Source of the DNA: Pilimelia anulata
GTDB lineage: Bacteria > Actinomycetota > Actinomycetes > Mycobacteriales > Micromonosporaceae
Reading direction: 5' to 3'
Assembly (NCBI RefSeq): GCF_014647895.1
Contig: NZ_BMQB01000010.1
Coordinates: forward strand, 46,057-110,056
DNA: 64,000 nucleotides
Made by a program: the position numbers and the translations under genes. Positions 14,313 to 21,749 of this stretch are shown here, piece after piece. The stretch's first letter is position 1, and each line of letters opens with the position of its first letter. The notes below the pieces were generated by a model. It was not told the DNA's origin and did no database searches. It saw only the letters and a program-made list of their open reading frames with translations.

Positions 14313-16837
14313 CCGCCCCGCTCGCCGTCGAGCACAGGCTCGACGCGCACCGCGGCCTCGACCCCGACCCGGACGACCTGGTCGTCGTCACCGAGGGCGT
14401 GGTCGAGGTGTTCCGCGCCCTGGACGCCGCGCCGCCCACCGCGCCCCGGCACCTGGGCACGCTGGCCGCCGGCGAGGCGCTGCCCGGCACCCGCTGGGCC
14501 GAGCCGCCGGACCCCGCCGAGCGGATCACCCTGCGCGGCAACGGCCCGGCCGCCGTCCGGGTCCGGCCCGGCGCCGCCGCCCGCCCGGTCGGGCCGGAGG
14601 CCGAGCTGCGCCGGGCCACCCTCGCCGCCGCGCTGGCCGCCGCCCGGGCGCCCGACGGCGGCGCCGCCGCGATGGCCCGCCGGGTTGCCGCCGACGGCCG
14701 CCGCGCCGCCGACGCGGCCGCCGCGCTGGCCGGCGTGCTGTCCGGCGCCGCGCCCGACCGCGCCCCGGCCGACGCCGACGCCCCGCCCCGGCTGCGCGCG
14801 CTGCTGCTCGCCGCCCGGGCCGCCGGTGTCCGGCTGCCCGCCCGCGCGGTGGACATCGCCCGCACGCTGTCCACCCTGGACGTGCCCGCGCTGGCCCGCC
14901 GGCTGCGCGTGCCGATCCGGGCCGTCGACCCCGGCGGCGCCTGGTGGGCCGGCGACGGGCTGCCGATGGTCGCCGTGGACGCCGAGGGGACCGCGTACGC
15001 GCTGGTCCGCCGCCGCGGCGCCTGGCGGGTGTGGTCCGCGCCGACCGGCTGGCGGCCGGTCCCCGCCCGCGGGCCCGCGCCGGTCGCGCTCGCCGCCGCC
15101 TGGTGCGTGTACCCCGTGCTGCCCGACCGCCCGGTCACCCCGCGGGACCTGCTGCGCACCGGCCTGCCGCCGGGCGCCGGCCGGGACCTCGCCCGGATCG
15201 GCGGCACGGCGGTCGCCGTCCTCGCCCTGGGCGCGGCCGTCCCGCTGGCCACTGCCCGGATCCTGGGCGACGCCGTACCGCGGGCGGAGGCCGGCAACGT
15301 CGGCGCCATCGCGGTGCTGGTGGCCGGGCTGGTGCTCGCGTTCACCGGGGCGACGGTCGCCCAGGGGCTGCTGCTCCAGCGGCTCGTGGTCGAGCTGAAC
15401 GTGCGGACCACCGCCGCCCTGTGGGCCCGGGTGGTGCGGCTGGAGCCGCCGTTCTTCCGCGCGTTCAACCCCGGCGAGCTGGCCCGCCGGGTGCTCGCCG
15501 TGGACGGCATCCGGGACCTGGTCACCGGCAGCGTGCTCAGCGGCGGCATCGGCGCCCTCGTCGGCGTCACCGGCCTGGCGGTGGCGTTCGTGCTGGACCC
15601 GGCGATCGCCGCGGCGCTGCTGGCCGGGCTCGTGTTCTACGCGGCGTACGCGTACCGGCAGGTCCGCCTGCTGGTCCGGGCCCGCCGCGGCGAGGTGGCC
15701 ACCCGCAACGCGATCAGCGGCTTCGTCACCGCGGTGCTCACCGGCATCGTCAAGGTCCGGGTCGCCGACGCCGAGCAGCGGATGTACGCCCGCTGGGGCA
15801 CGATGTACGCCGGCGAGCGGTCCGCGGCGGCGCGGGCCAACTCCGCGCTGCGCCAGCTCACCGTCGCCACCGCTGTCGCGCCCGGCGTGGGCACGCTGAT
15901 CGTCCTCGGCGCGGCGGCGACGGTCCGGGACGCGGGGATGAGCGTGGCCGTGTTCGTCGGCCTGATCGCCGCGCTCGGCCAGGTCACCACCGCGCTGGCG
16001 CTGATCGGGCCGGCGCTGGGGCAGCTCGCGGACGTGGCGCCGCTGTACGACGCGGCCCGCCCGGTGTTCCGGACGGCGCCGCGGGCGGCGGTGGAGACGA
16101 CCGACCCCGGCGCGCTGTCCGGCCGGGTGGAGGTCAGCCGGGTCTCGTTCGCGTACGCCGAGGACGGCCCGCGCACCCTGAGCGACGTCGACCTGGCCGC
16201 GGCGCCGGGGGAGTTCGTGGCGGTGGTCGGCCCGTCGGGGGCCGGCAAGTCCACGCTGATCCGGCTGCTGCTGGGCTTCGACCGGCCGACGGCCGGCTCG
16301 GTGCTGTACGACGGCAAGCCGCTGGACACCCTCGACGCCGAGGCGGTCCGCCGGCAGGTCGGCGTGGTGATGCAGAACGCGCAGGTGCCGACGGGCAGCA
16401 TCCTGACCTGCCTGACCGGTACGACGGACCTGACCGCCGACGACGCCTGGGCGGCGCTGGCGATGGCCGGGCTGGCCGACGACGTCCGGCGGCTGCCGAT
16501 GGGCATCCGGACGGTGGTCGGCGAGGGCGCGTCCACGTTCTCCGGCGGCCAGCGGCAGCGGCTGATGATCGCCCGGGCGCTGATCCGCCGCCCGCGCATC
16601 CTGATCTTCGACGAGGCGACGAGCGCCCTGGACAACATCACCCAGCGCACGGTCACCCGCAGCCTGGCGGGCCTGAACGCGACCCGGATCGTGATCGCCC
16701 ACCGCCTGTCCACGATCCGCGACGCCCACCGCATCCTGGTCCTGGACCGCGGCAAGGTGGCGGAGCAGGGCGCGTTCGAGGAACTCCTGGCCGCCAACGG
16801 CACCTTCGCCCACCTGGCCCGCCGCCAGCTCACCTGA
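14309..16837 (+). CDS. NHLM-type ABC transporter without peptidase domain
   Basis: An 842-aa partner transporter (TIGR03797-like). The first 300 residues are an Ala-rich N-terminal domain peculiar to this family and not a C39 peptidase: no Cys-His pair is found there. A membrane domain follows at about residues 290-560, then an ATPase with Walker A VGPSGAGKSTL, signature FSGGQRQR, Walker B ILIFDEATSALD and VIAHRLSTI. NHLM systems always pair such a protein with the C39 transporter and fusion protein, and the two probably form a heterodimer. It is the last gene of the nine-gene coupled series and is followed by a strong bidirectional terminator. Confidence 0.9.
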   Translation: MTAPLAVEHRLDAHRGLDPDPDDLVVVTEGVVEVFRALDAAPPTAPRHLGTLAAGEALPGTRWAEPPDPAERITLRGNGPAAVRVRPGAAARPVGPEAELRRATLAAALAAARAPDGGAAAMARRVAADGRRAADAAAALAGVLSGAAPDRAPADADAPPRLRALLLAARAAGVRLPARAVDIARTLSTLDVPALARRLRVPIRAVDPGGAWWAGDGLPMVAVDAEGTAYALVRRRGAWRVWSAPTGWRPVPARGPAPVALAAAWCVYPVLPDRPVTPRDLLRTGLPPGAGRDLARIGGTAVAVLALGAAVPLATARILGDAVPRAEAGNVGAIAVLVAGLVLAFTGATVAQGLLLQRLVVELNVRTTAALWARVVRLEPPFFRAFNPGELARRVLAVDGIRDLVTGSVLSGGIGALVGVTGLAVAFVLDPAIAAALLAGLVFYAAYAYRQVRLLVRARRGEVATRNAISGFVTAVLTGIVKVRVADAEQRMYARWGTMYAGERSAAARANSALRQLTVATAVAPGVGTLIVLGAAATVRDAGMSVAVFVGLIAALGQVTTALALIGPALGQLADVAPLYDAARPVFRTAPRAAVETTDPGALSGRVEVSRVSFAYAEDGPRTLSDVDLAAAPGEFVAVVGPSGAGKSTLIRLLLGFDRPTAGSVLYDGKPLDTLDAEAVRRQVGVVMQNAQVPTGSILTCLTGTTDLTADDAWAALAMAGLADDVRRLPMGIRTVVGEGASTFSGGQRQRLMIARALIRRPRILIFDEATSALDNITQRTVTRSLAGLNATRIVIAHRLSTIRDAHRILVLDRGKVAEQGAFEELLAANGTFAHLARRQLT

Positions 16838-16841
16838 GCGC

Positions 16842-16873
16842 GATCATGGGGCCGGCTGCCCGACCCCATGATC
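16842..16873. terminator. Bidirectional hairpin after the RiPP operon
   Basis: GATCATGGGG (16842-16851) and CCCCATGATC (16864-16873) form a perfect 10-bp stem with a 12-nt loop. It lies between the end of the exporter gene (16837) and the end of the convergent SOD-like gene (16889), so it can serve both strands. Confidence 0.7.
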
Positions 16874-16888
16874 AACGGTGCCGACCGG

Positions 16889-17557
16889 TCAGGACGGCGA
16901 GGCGGTAGCGGTGGGGGTCGGGGCGGTCGGGGTCATCGGGGCCATGCCGGGCACGGGGAGGGTCAGGCAGGCGATGCGGGCGCCCGCCGTGCCCGCCTTG
17001 CCGGGCTCCGTCTTCGTCTTCTCGGCGTGCAGGATGATCGAGCGCGGGGCGTCCGTGAAGCGCCACGGCGCCGTCGCCGTCACCGCGCCGCCGCCGGCGG
17101 TGTCCGTGGTGACGTCCAGCCACACCTCGTTGGTCGGGTTGGCGAAGCTCGGGTCGACCGACGGCGGCGAGGCCGACGCCTTCGGGTCCGGCGTGTGCTG
17201 GAGGTGCGGGCCGGCGTCGGTGCCCTGCATGCCGCAGGGCGCGGTGTGCACGTGCGCCCCGTACGGCCGGCTCGGCTTCAGGCCGGCGACCGTGAGCGTC
17301 ACCGACAGGCCGGTCCCGGACGGCGCCAGGGCGGCCGACAGCGTCGCGCCGACCGGCGCGAGCGTCGGGTCGTAGGTCACCGCGGTCGCGCCCGCGGCGG
17401 GCGTGGCGAGCGTGCCGGTGATCGTCGTCGGCGACGGCTCGGGGGACGCGGACGGGCTCGACGCGCTCGGCGTCGCCGCCGGGTCGTCCGCCGGGTCGCC
17501 GGCGCATCCGGCGAGCGCGGGGATGGCCAGCAGCATCAGCGCGGCGGTACGGCGCAT
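16889..17557 (-). CDS. Cu/Zn superoxide dismutase-like lipoprotein
   Basis: A 222-aa lipoprotein. The signal is MRRTAALMLLAIPALAGC, with the lipobox LAGC placing the acylated Cys at residue 18. A Ser/Pro/Ala linker follows, then a Cu/Zn-SOD-like domain: PYGAHVHTAPCG carries two His of the copper site, GPHLQHTPDP supplies further His, and SIILHAEKTKTEPGKAGTAGARIAC resembles the C-terminal HxxxDD...GxAGxRxxC part of SODs. The zinc-loop Asp and full ligand set are not all obvious, so it may be a SOD-fold protein with altered metal binding. The start at 17557 was chosen because GAGGAGG precedes it and it leaves a clean lipoprotein signal. It would act outside the membrane. Confidence 0.8.
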   Translation of the reverse strand: MRRTAALMLLAIPALAGCAGDPADDPAATPSASSPSASPEPSPTTITGTLATPAAGATAVTYDPTLAPVGATLSAALAPSGTGLSVTLTVAGLKPSRPYGAHVHTAPCGMQGTDAGPHLQHTPDPKASASPPSVDPSFANPTNEVWLDVTTDTAGGGAVTATAPWRFTDAPRSIILHAEKTKTEPGKAGTAGARIACLTLPVPGMAPMTPTAPTPTATASPS

Positions 17558-17616
17558 CGGGGTTCCTCCTCGGGTTCGGCCACTGTGGATTGTCACGGGT
17601 GGGTGGTCGGTGGGGT

Positions 17617-18129
17617 TCACTCGTTGACGATATGCATGGCGGCCTCCTCCGCGCTGGCCGCACCGCCGGCCGGGCCGGCGTCGCTGGCCACCGCGGCGGC
17701 CTCGTCGTCCAGCCCGCTGCCGCCGTCGGGGGCGACGAGCCGGCCGACCGGCGGGGCGTCGCGGCCGTCCAGCGGCCGGTCGTACATCGACACCTTGTCC
17801 CGCGGGTCGTACCGGGGGTCGGGGTCGAGCACGTCGGCGTCCGGGTTCTGCTCGTCGGACCAGTGCCGGTCCGGGTCGGTCAGCCGGACGTCCGGCTGCT
17901 CCCGGGCGAGCCGCTCGTCCAGCGGGGCGCGGCGGGCGCTCTCGGCGGCGGTGGTGCCGTACGCGTCCAGCCCGAGCGGGCGGTCCACCGGCAGCGTGGC
18001 CGGGTCGCGGCCGTCGGCCTCCCGCCCCGAGTGCCGCTCGTCGGCGGCGATGGAGTCGTGGTCGGCGGTGTCGGGCAGCCCGTCCGCGGCGGGCTCGCTG
18101 ACCAGGTGCGGAAAGTCGTCGGTGCGCAT
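17617..18129 (-). CDS. DUF5709 family protein
   Basis: A 170-aa, very acidic, hydrophilic protein with no membrane span. The segments LGLDAYGTTAAESARRAPLDERLAREQPDVRL and the C-terminal EEAAMHIVNE match the DUF5709 family found in actinobacteria. The function is unknown; members often lie with stress-response genes. It probably forms a disordered cytoplasmic protein. It ends 60 bp before the SOD-like lipoprotein start and is on the same strand. Confidence 0.75.
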   Translation of the reverse strand: MRTDDFPHLVSEPAADGLPDTADHDSIAADERHSGREADGRDPATLPVDRPLGLDAYGTTAAESARRAPLDERLAREQPDVRLTDPDRHWSDEQNPDADVLDPDPRYDPRDKVSMYDRPLDGRDAPPVGRLVAPDGGSGLDDEAAAVASDAGPAGGAASAEEAAMHIVNE

Positions 18130-18148
18130 ATCCGGGGCCTTACCCGCC

Positions 18149-18182
18149 CCGCCCGGCCGCCAACCCGCTCGCGGCCGGGCGG
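18149..18182 (-). terminator. Terminator after the encapsulin cargo gene
   Basis: Twelve-base arms 18149-18160 and 18171-18182 pair perfectly around a 10-nt loop. The hairpin starts eight bases beyond the stop of the polyprenyl transferase gene (read on the minus strand) and precedes the DUF5709 gene. No T-run follows. Confidence 0.6.
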
Positions 18183-18189
18183 CGCGGGC

Positions 18190-19224
18190 TCAGCGGTCCC
18201 GGTCGGTGGCGAAGGCGGCCAGGGCGAGCAGCCGGGCCGCGGCGGGGGCCGGCAGGTCGGCGTCGCGCAGGATGCCGGCGCACTCGGCGAGCAGGCCGTC
18301 GGCGTACCGGTGGGCCCAGTCCCGGCCGCCCGCGGCCCCGACCAGCTCGGCCGCCCGGGCCACCCGGTCGGCGTCCAGCGGGTCGGCGCCCTTGTACAGC
18401 CCGGCCAGCTCGTCCCCGGCCGGCGTGCCCGATTCGAGCGCGGCCACCACGGGCAGCGACTTCTTCCGGGCGCGCAGGTCGGCGTGCACGGGCTTGCCCG
18501 TGCGGGCCGGGTCGCCCCAGATGCCGAGCAGGTCGTCGGCGACCTGGAAGGCCAGCCCGAGCCGCCGGCCGAACTCCACGAACCCGGCCACCCGGTCCGC
18601 GCCGGCGCCGGCCGACCAGGCGCCGAGGCCGCAGGCGTACCCGAGCAGCGCCCCGGTCTTCGCCTCGGCCATGGCCAGGCACTCGTCCAGGGTGACGTTG
18701 CTGCGCTGCTCGAACGCCAGGTCCTCGTACTGCCCGGCGATCAGCTCCTGGACGGCGAGCCCGAGCAGCCGGATCCCGTCGTAGCTCGGGGTGGCCCGGG
18801 TCCCCGCGGCCAGCGCCCCGTACGCGAGGGCGAGCAGCGAGTCCCCGGCCAGGATGGCCGGCGACTCGCCGAACACCGTCCAGGCGGTCGGCCGGTGCCG
18901 GCGGGTGGCGTCCCGGTCCATCACGTCGTCGTGCAGCAGGGAGAAGTTGTGCACCAGCTCGACGGCGACCGCCGCCGGTACGGCCGACCGGGCCACGCCG
19001 CTCACGGCCTCGGCGGCGAGCAGTGCGAGCGCCGGCCGCAGCGCCTTGCCGCCGCTCTCGGCCCGGGCCCGGCCGGACGGCTCCCACCAGCCGAAGTGGT
19101 AGCCGCAGATGTGCCGGATGCTCTCCGGGAGGGTGTCGACCGCCTCGCGCAGCGCGGGCTCCACCAGCGCCCGGCTCCAGCGCAGGAGGTCATCGACGGC
19201 GATCCGCGCCGGGGTCTGGGTCAT
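18190..19224 (-). CDS. Polyprenyl diphosphate synthase, family 2 encapsulin cargo
   Basis: A 344-aa all-helical isoprenyl diphosphate synthase. The first Asp-rich motif is LLHDDVMDRDATRRHR near residues 97-112 (DDxxD) and the second is FQVADDLLGIWGD near 230-242. GGKALRPAL near 60-68 binds isopentenyl diphosphate. It should condense isopentenyl diphosphate with allylic diphosphates; chain length is unknown. It lies directly downstream of the encapsulin shell gene, the arrangement of polyprenyl transferase cargo in family 2B encapsulins. Odd: such cargo usually has a long disordered N-terminal tail for packaging, but here only about ten residues precede the fold, and a stop codon lies in frame three codons before the alternative GTG start at 19230. 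ATG 19224 was preferred, with GAGG upstream. Confidence 0.85.
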   Translation of the reverse strand: MTQTPARIAVDDLLRWSRALVEPALREAVDTLPESIRHICGYHFGWWEPSGRARAESGGKALRPALALLAAEAVSGVARSAVPAAVAVELVHNFSLLHDDVMDRDATRRHRPTAWTVFGESPAILAGDSLLALAYGALAAGTRATPSYDGIRLLGLAVQELIAGQYEDLAFEQRSNVTLDECLAMAEAKTGALLGYACGLGAWSAGAGADRVAGFVEFGRRLGLAFQVADDLLGIWGDPARTGKPVHADLRARKKSLPVVAALESGTPAGDELAGLYKGADPLDADRVARAAELVGAAGGRDWAHRYADGLLAECAGILRDADLPAPAAARLLALAAFATDRDR

Positions 19225-19383
19225 GGCCACCTCACTCTACGTGGTCGAGTGGTCCTCGCGCGGGCTCCGCAGCGAGTCCGGGGGGCCGGGCCGCGCACCT
19301 GGCGCGACCCGGCCGGATCGGGGCGCGGCCGACCCCCGGCGGGGCGCCGCGGGGGCGCCGCCGCCGGTCGGCCGCGGGTGCCG

Positions 19384-20799
19384 CTAGTAGTGGCCCAGCT
19401 CCACGTCCTCCAGGACGCCGAGCGCGTCCGGGACCAGGACGGCGGCCGAGTAGTAGGCGCTGACCAGGTACGAGATCGTGGCCTGGTCGTCGATGCCCAT
19501 GAACCGGACCGACAGGCTCGGCTCGTACTCGTCCGGCAGGCCGGTCTGGTGCAGGCCGACGACGCCCTGGTCGTCCTCGCCGGTCCGCATGACCATGATC
19601 GAGGTGGTGTGCGTGTCGCTGATCGGGATCTTGTTGCAGGGCAGCAGCGGCACCCCGCGCCAGGCCGGCAGCTTGTGCCCGTGGAAGTCGACCGCGTCCG
19701 GGTACAGGCCGCGCCGGCTGCACTCCCGCCCGAACGCCGCGATCGCCCGCGGGTGGGCCAGGAAGAACTGCGACTTGCGCCGGCGGGACAGGATCTCGTC
19801 CAGGTCGTCCGGGGTGGGCGGGCCGGACCGGGTGTGGATCCGCTGCTTCAGGTCGGCGTTGTGCAGCAGGCCGAACTCCCGGTTGTTGACCAGCTCGTGC
19901 TCCTGCCGCTCCTTGAGCGCCTCGATGGTCAGCCGGAGCTGCTGCTCCACCTGGTTCATCGGCTTGCTGTACAGGTCGGCGACCCGGCTGTGCACCCGCA
20001 GCACGGTCTGCGCGACGGACAGCTCGTACTCCCGCGGCGCCGCCTCGTAGTCGACGAACGTCTCCGGCAGCCGGGGCTCGCCGTCGTGGCCCGCGGCGAT
20101 CTCGATCGCCGCCTCGCCGTGCTTGTTCTGCGGCTTGCCGGCCAGCTCCCGGACGTGGTCCAGGTGCGCCCGCAGCGAGTCGGAGCGGGCGACCAGCTCC
20201 AGGTACTCGTCCCGGCGGATGCGCAGCAGCGTGCACCGGGTGGCCGCGACGTAGGTGGCGTCCCACAGCGCGTCCTCGTCGGTCAGCGACTCGTCGCCGA
20301 AGTAGTCGCCGTCGGCGAGGACGGCCAGCACCGCCTCGTCGTCGTACTGCCCGGCCCGGACCTTGTTGACCTTGCCGTGGGCGAGCAGGTACAGGTCGTC
20401 GCTGTCGGCGCCGGCGGTGGCGACGACGTCGCCGGGGCCGTACTCGTGCTGGGTGAACCGGTCGGCCATCGCGGACAGGACGTCCTCGTCGGCGTACCCG
20501 CGCAGGGCCGGCAGCTCGGTCAGCTCGGGCGGGACGACCCGGACCGTGGCGCCGGTGTTGGTGAAGCTGATCCGGCCGTCGCCGATCGCGTAGCTGAGCC
20601 GCCGGTTCACCCGGTACGACCCGCCGGAGACCTGGACCCACGGCAGGACCTTCAGCAGCCACCGCGAGGTGATCTCCTGCATCTGCGGAACGGTCTTCGT
20701 GGTCGTCGCCAGGTTGCGGGCGGCGGCGGTGCTGAGGCTGCGCTGGCGCTGCTGCGGGGTGGTCGCCGCGCTGGTGTCGGGGGTGTCCTGGTTCGGCAT
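19384..20799 (-). CDS. Family 2B encapsulin shell protein
   Basis: A 471-aa HK97-fold shell protein with an inserted cyclic-nucleotide-binding-like domain, the mark of family 2B encapsulins. The N-terminal arm has SLSTAAARNLATTTKTVPQ, then EITSRWLLKVLPWVQVSGG. The inserted domain spans roughly residues 80-205 (YGPGDVVATAGADSDDLYLL, GDYFGDESL, CTLLRIRRDEYLELV). The HK97 part continues with HELVNNREFGLL and ends with GIDDQATISYLVSAYYSAAVLVPDALGVLEDVELGHY. Many copies should assemble into an icosahedral protein shell enclosing the polyprenyl synthase encoded 160 bp downstream. The start at 20799 was chosen over ATG 20847 because it gives the usual N-terminus and has GGTGGGA upstream. Older annotations may call this a Crp-type regulator. 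Confidence 0.88.
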   Translation of the reverse strand: MPNQDTPDTSAATTPQQRQRSLSTAAARNLATTTKTVPQMQEITSRWLLKVLPWVQVSGGSYRVNRRLSYAIGDGRISFTNTGATVRVVPPELTELPALRGYADEDVLSAMADRFTQHEYGPGDVVATAGADSDDLYLLAHGKVNKVRAGQYDDEAVLAVLADGDYFGDESLTDEDALWDATYVAATRCTLLRIRRDEYLELVARSDSLRAHLDHVRELAGKPQNKHGEAAIEIAAGHDGEPRLPETFVDYEAAPREYELSVAQTVLRVHSRVADLYSKPMNQVEQQLRLTIEALKERQEHELVNNREFGLLHNADLKQRIHTRSGPPTPDDLDEILSRRRKSQFFLAHPRAIAAFGRECSRRGLYPDAVDFHGHKLPAWRGVPLLPCNKIPISDTHTTSIMVMRTGEDDQGVVGLHQTGLPDEYEPSLSVRFMGIDDQATISYLVSAYYSAAVLVPDALGVLEDVELGHY

Positions 20800-20966
20800 A
20801 TCTATCCCACCAATCGCTGAGATGAAATGTCCCGATTGCCCCTTCATCTGATCAGTCCGCCGACACCGGCACCACTCCCCGAACGGTCTCTACTCGGGAC
20901 GGTGACCACCCTTGCCGCCGCCCGGTCGCCCGGGGCATGGCGCCCGTCCGGCCTCCCCCGACCGGG

Positions 20967-21728
20967 TCACGGCGAAACCTCCGCCAGCGCGGTGCGGAAC
21001 GCGTCCGGGGTCACCGCGAGCCCCCGGCTGAACGGGTACTCCACCTGGTACAGCACGAACAGCAGCACCGCGAGCATCGCCCCGACCGTGGCCATCATCA
21101 GGCCGTTCGGGAACGTCCGGTCCAGCCCGAACAGGTACAGGAACGCCACGCTCACCAGGCTGCCCAGCAGCAGGATCAGCCACAGTGGACCGGGCAGCCC
21201 CTCGCCCGCCGCGGCGATCCGGTCCCGCCGGGCGGCCGCCGCGTCGGCCAGCTTCGCCAGCACGGCCTCCCGGGCGTCGGCGTACGGCTCCTTGTCCACC
21301 AGCGCGTCCTCGGCCCGCAGCCGCAGCGCCACGAACGCCTGCTCCGCCCGCGGGTGCGCCGCCCGGTCCCGGCGCAGCGTCGCCCACTCCTCGTGCACCA
21401 CCTCGGCCAGGTACGCCCGGGCCAGCGTCTGCACCTCGTCCACGTCGTTCGGGTTCAGGTGCCGGGCCTCCCAGTGCGCGTCGATCAGGTCGGCGGCCTC
21501 CCGCTTGCTCGCGGCGTCGGCGGCGGTGCGCGGCTCCCAGATCGCGATGGCGGCGATGGCGATGAGGATCGCGTACACCATGCCGATCGTCGCGTACAGC
21601 GCGCTCGCCGCGTCGGCGTCGGCGATCAGCCAGCGGTCGGGCACGTACCGGGACACCAGGACGAACCCGGCGGCCGAGAGCGCGGCGGCGCCGAGCACCA
21701 CCAGGAACCCGGCGGTCGTGGCGGACAT
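20967..21728 (-). CDS. DUF4239 (bestrophin-like) membrane protein
   Basis: A 253-aa integral membrane protein. Spans are visible at about residues 5-24 (AGFLVVLGAAALSAAGFVLV), 43-63 (ALYATIGMVYAILIAIAAIAI), 180-200 (PLWLILLLGSLVSVAFLYLFG) and 209-229 (LMMATVGAMLAVLLFVLYQVE). The central soluble helical part (residues 70-175) is highly charged. This pattern matches the DUF4239 family, whose function is unknown and which some annotations compare with bestrophin channels. Start ATG 21728 has GGGAGGC upstream. It lies between a surface protein and the encapsulin gene on the same strand, without overlap. Confidence 0.8.
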   Translation of the reverse strand: MSATTAGFLVVLGAAALSAAGFVLVSRYVPDRWLIADADAASALYATIGMVYAILIAIAAIAIWEPRTAADAASKREAADLIDAHWEARHLNPNDVDEVQTLARAYLAEVVHEEWATLRRDRAAHPRAEQAFVALRLRAEDALVDKEPYADAREAVLAKLADAAAARRDRIAAAGEGLPGPLWLILLLGSLVSVAFLYLFGLDRTFPNGLMMATVGAMLAVLLFVLYQVEYPFSRGLAVTPDAFRTALAEVSP

Positions 21729-21749
21729 GTTGCCTCCCGTGGGTCGTCG

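Noticed and set aside
16842..16873. Inverted repeat as an attachment site or transposon end
   Set aside because: It lies between two convergent gene ends, has no partner repeat or target duplication, and works well as a terminator.
19384..20799. Crp/Fnr-type transcription regulator
   Set aside because: There is a cNBD-like domain, but no helix-turn-helix; the flanking parts match the HK97-fold encapsulin shell and the neighbour is a polyprenyl synthase.
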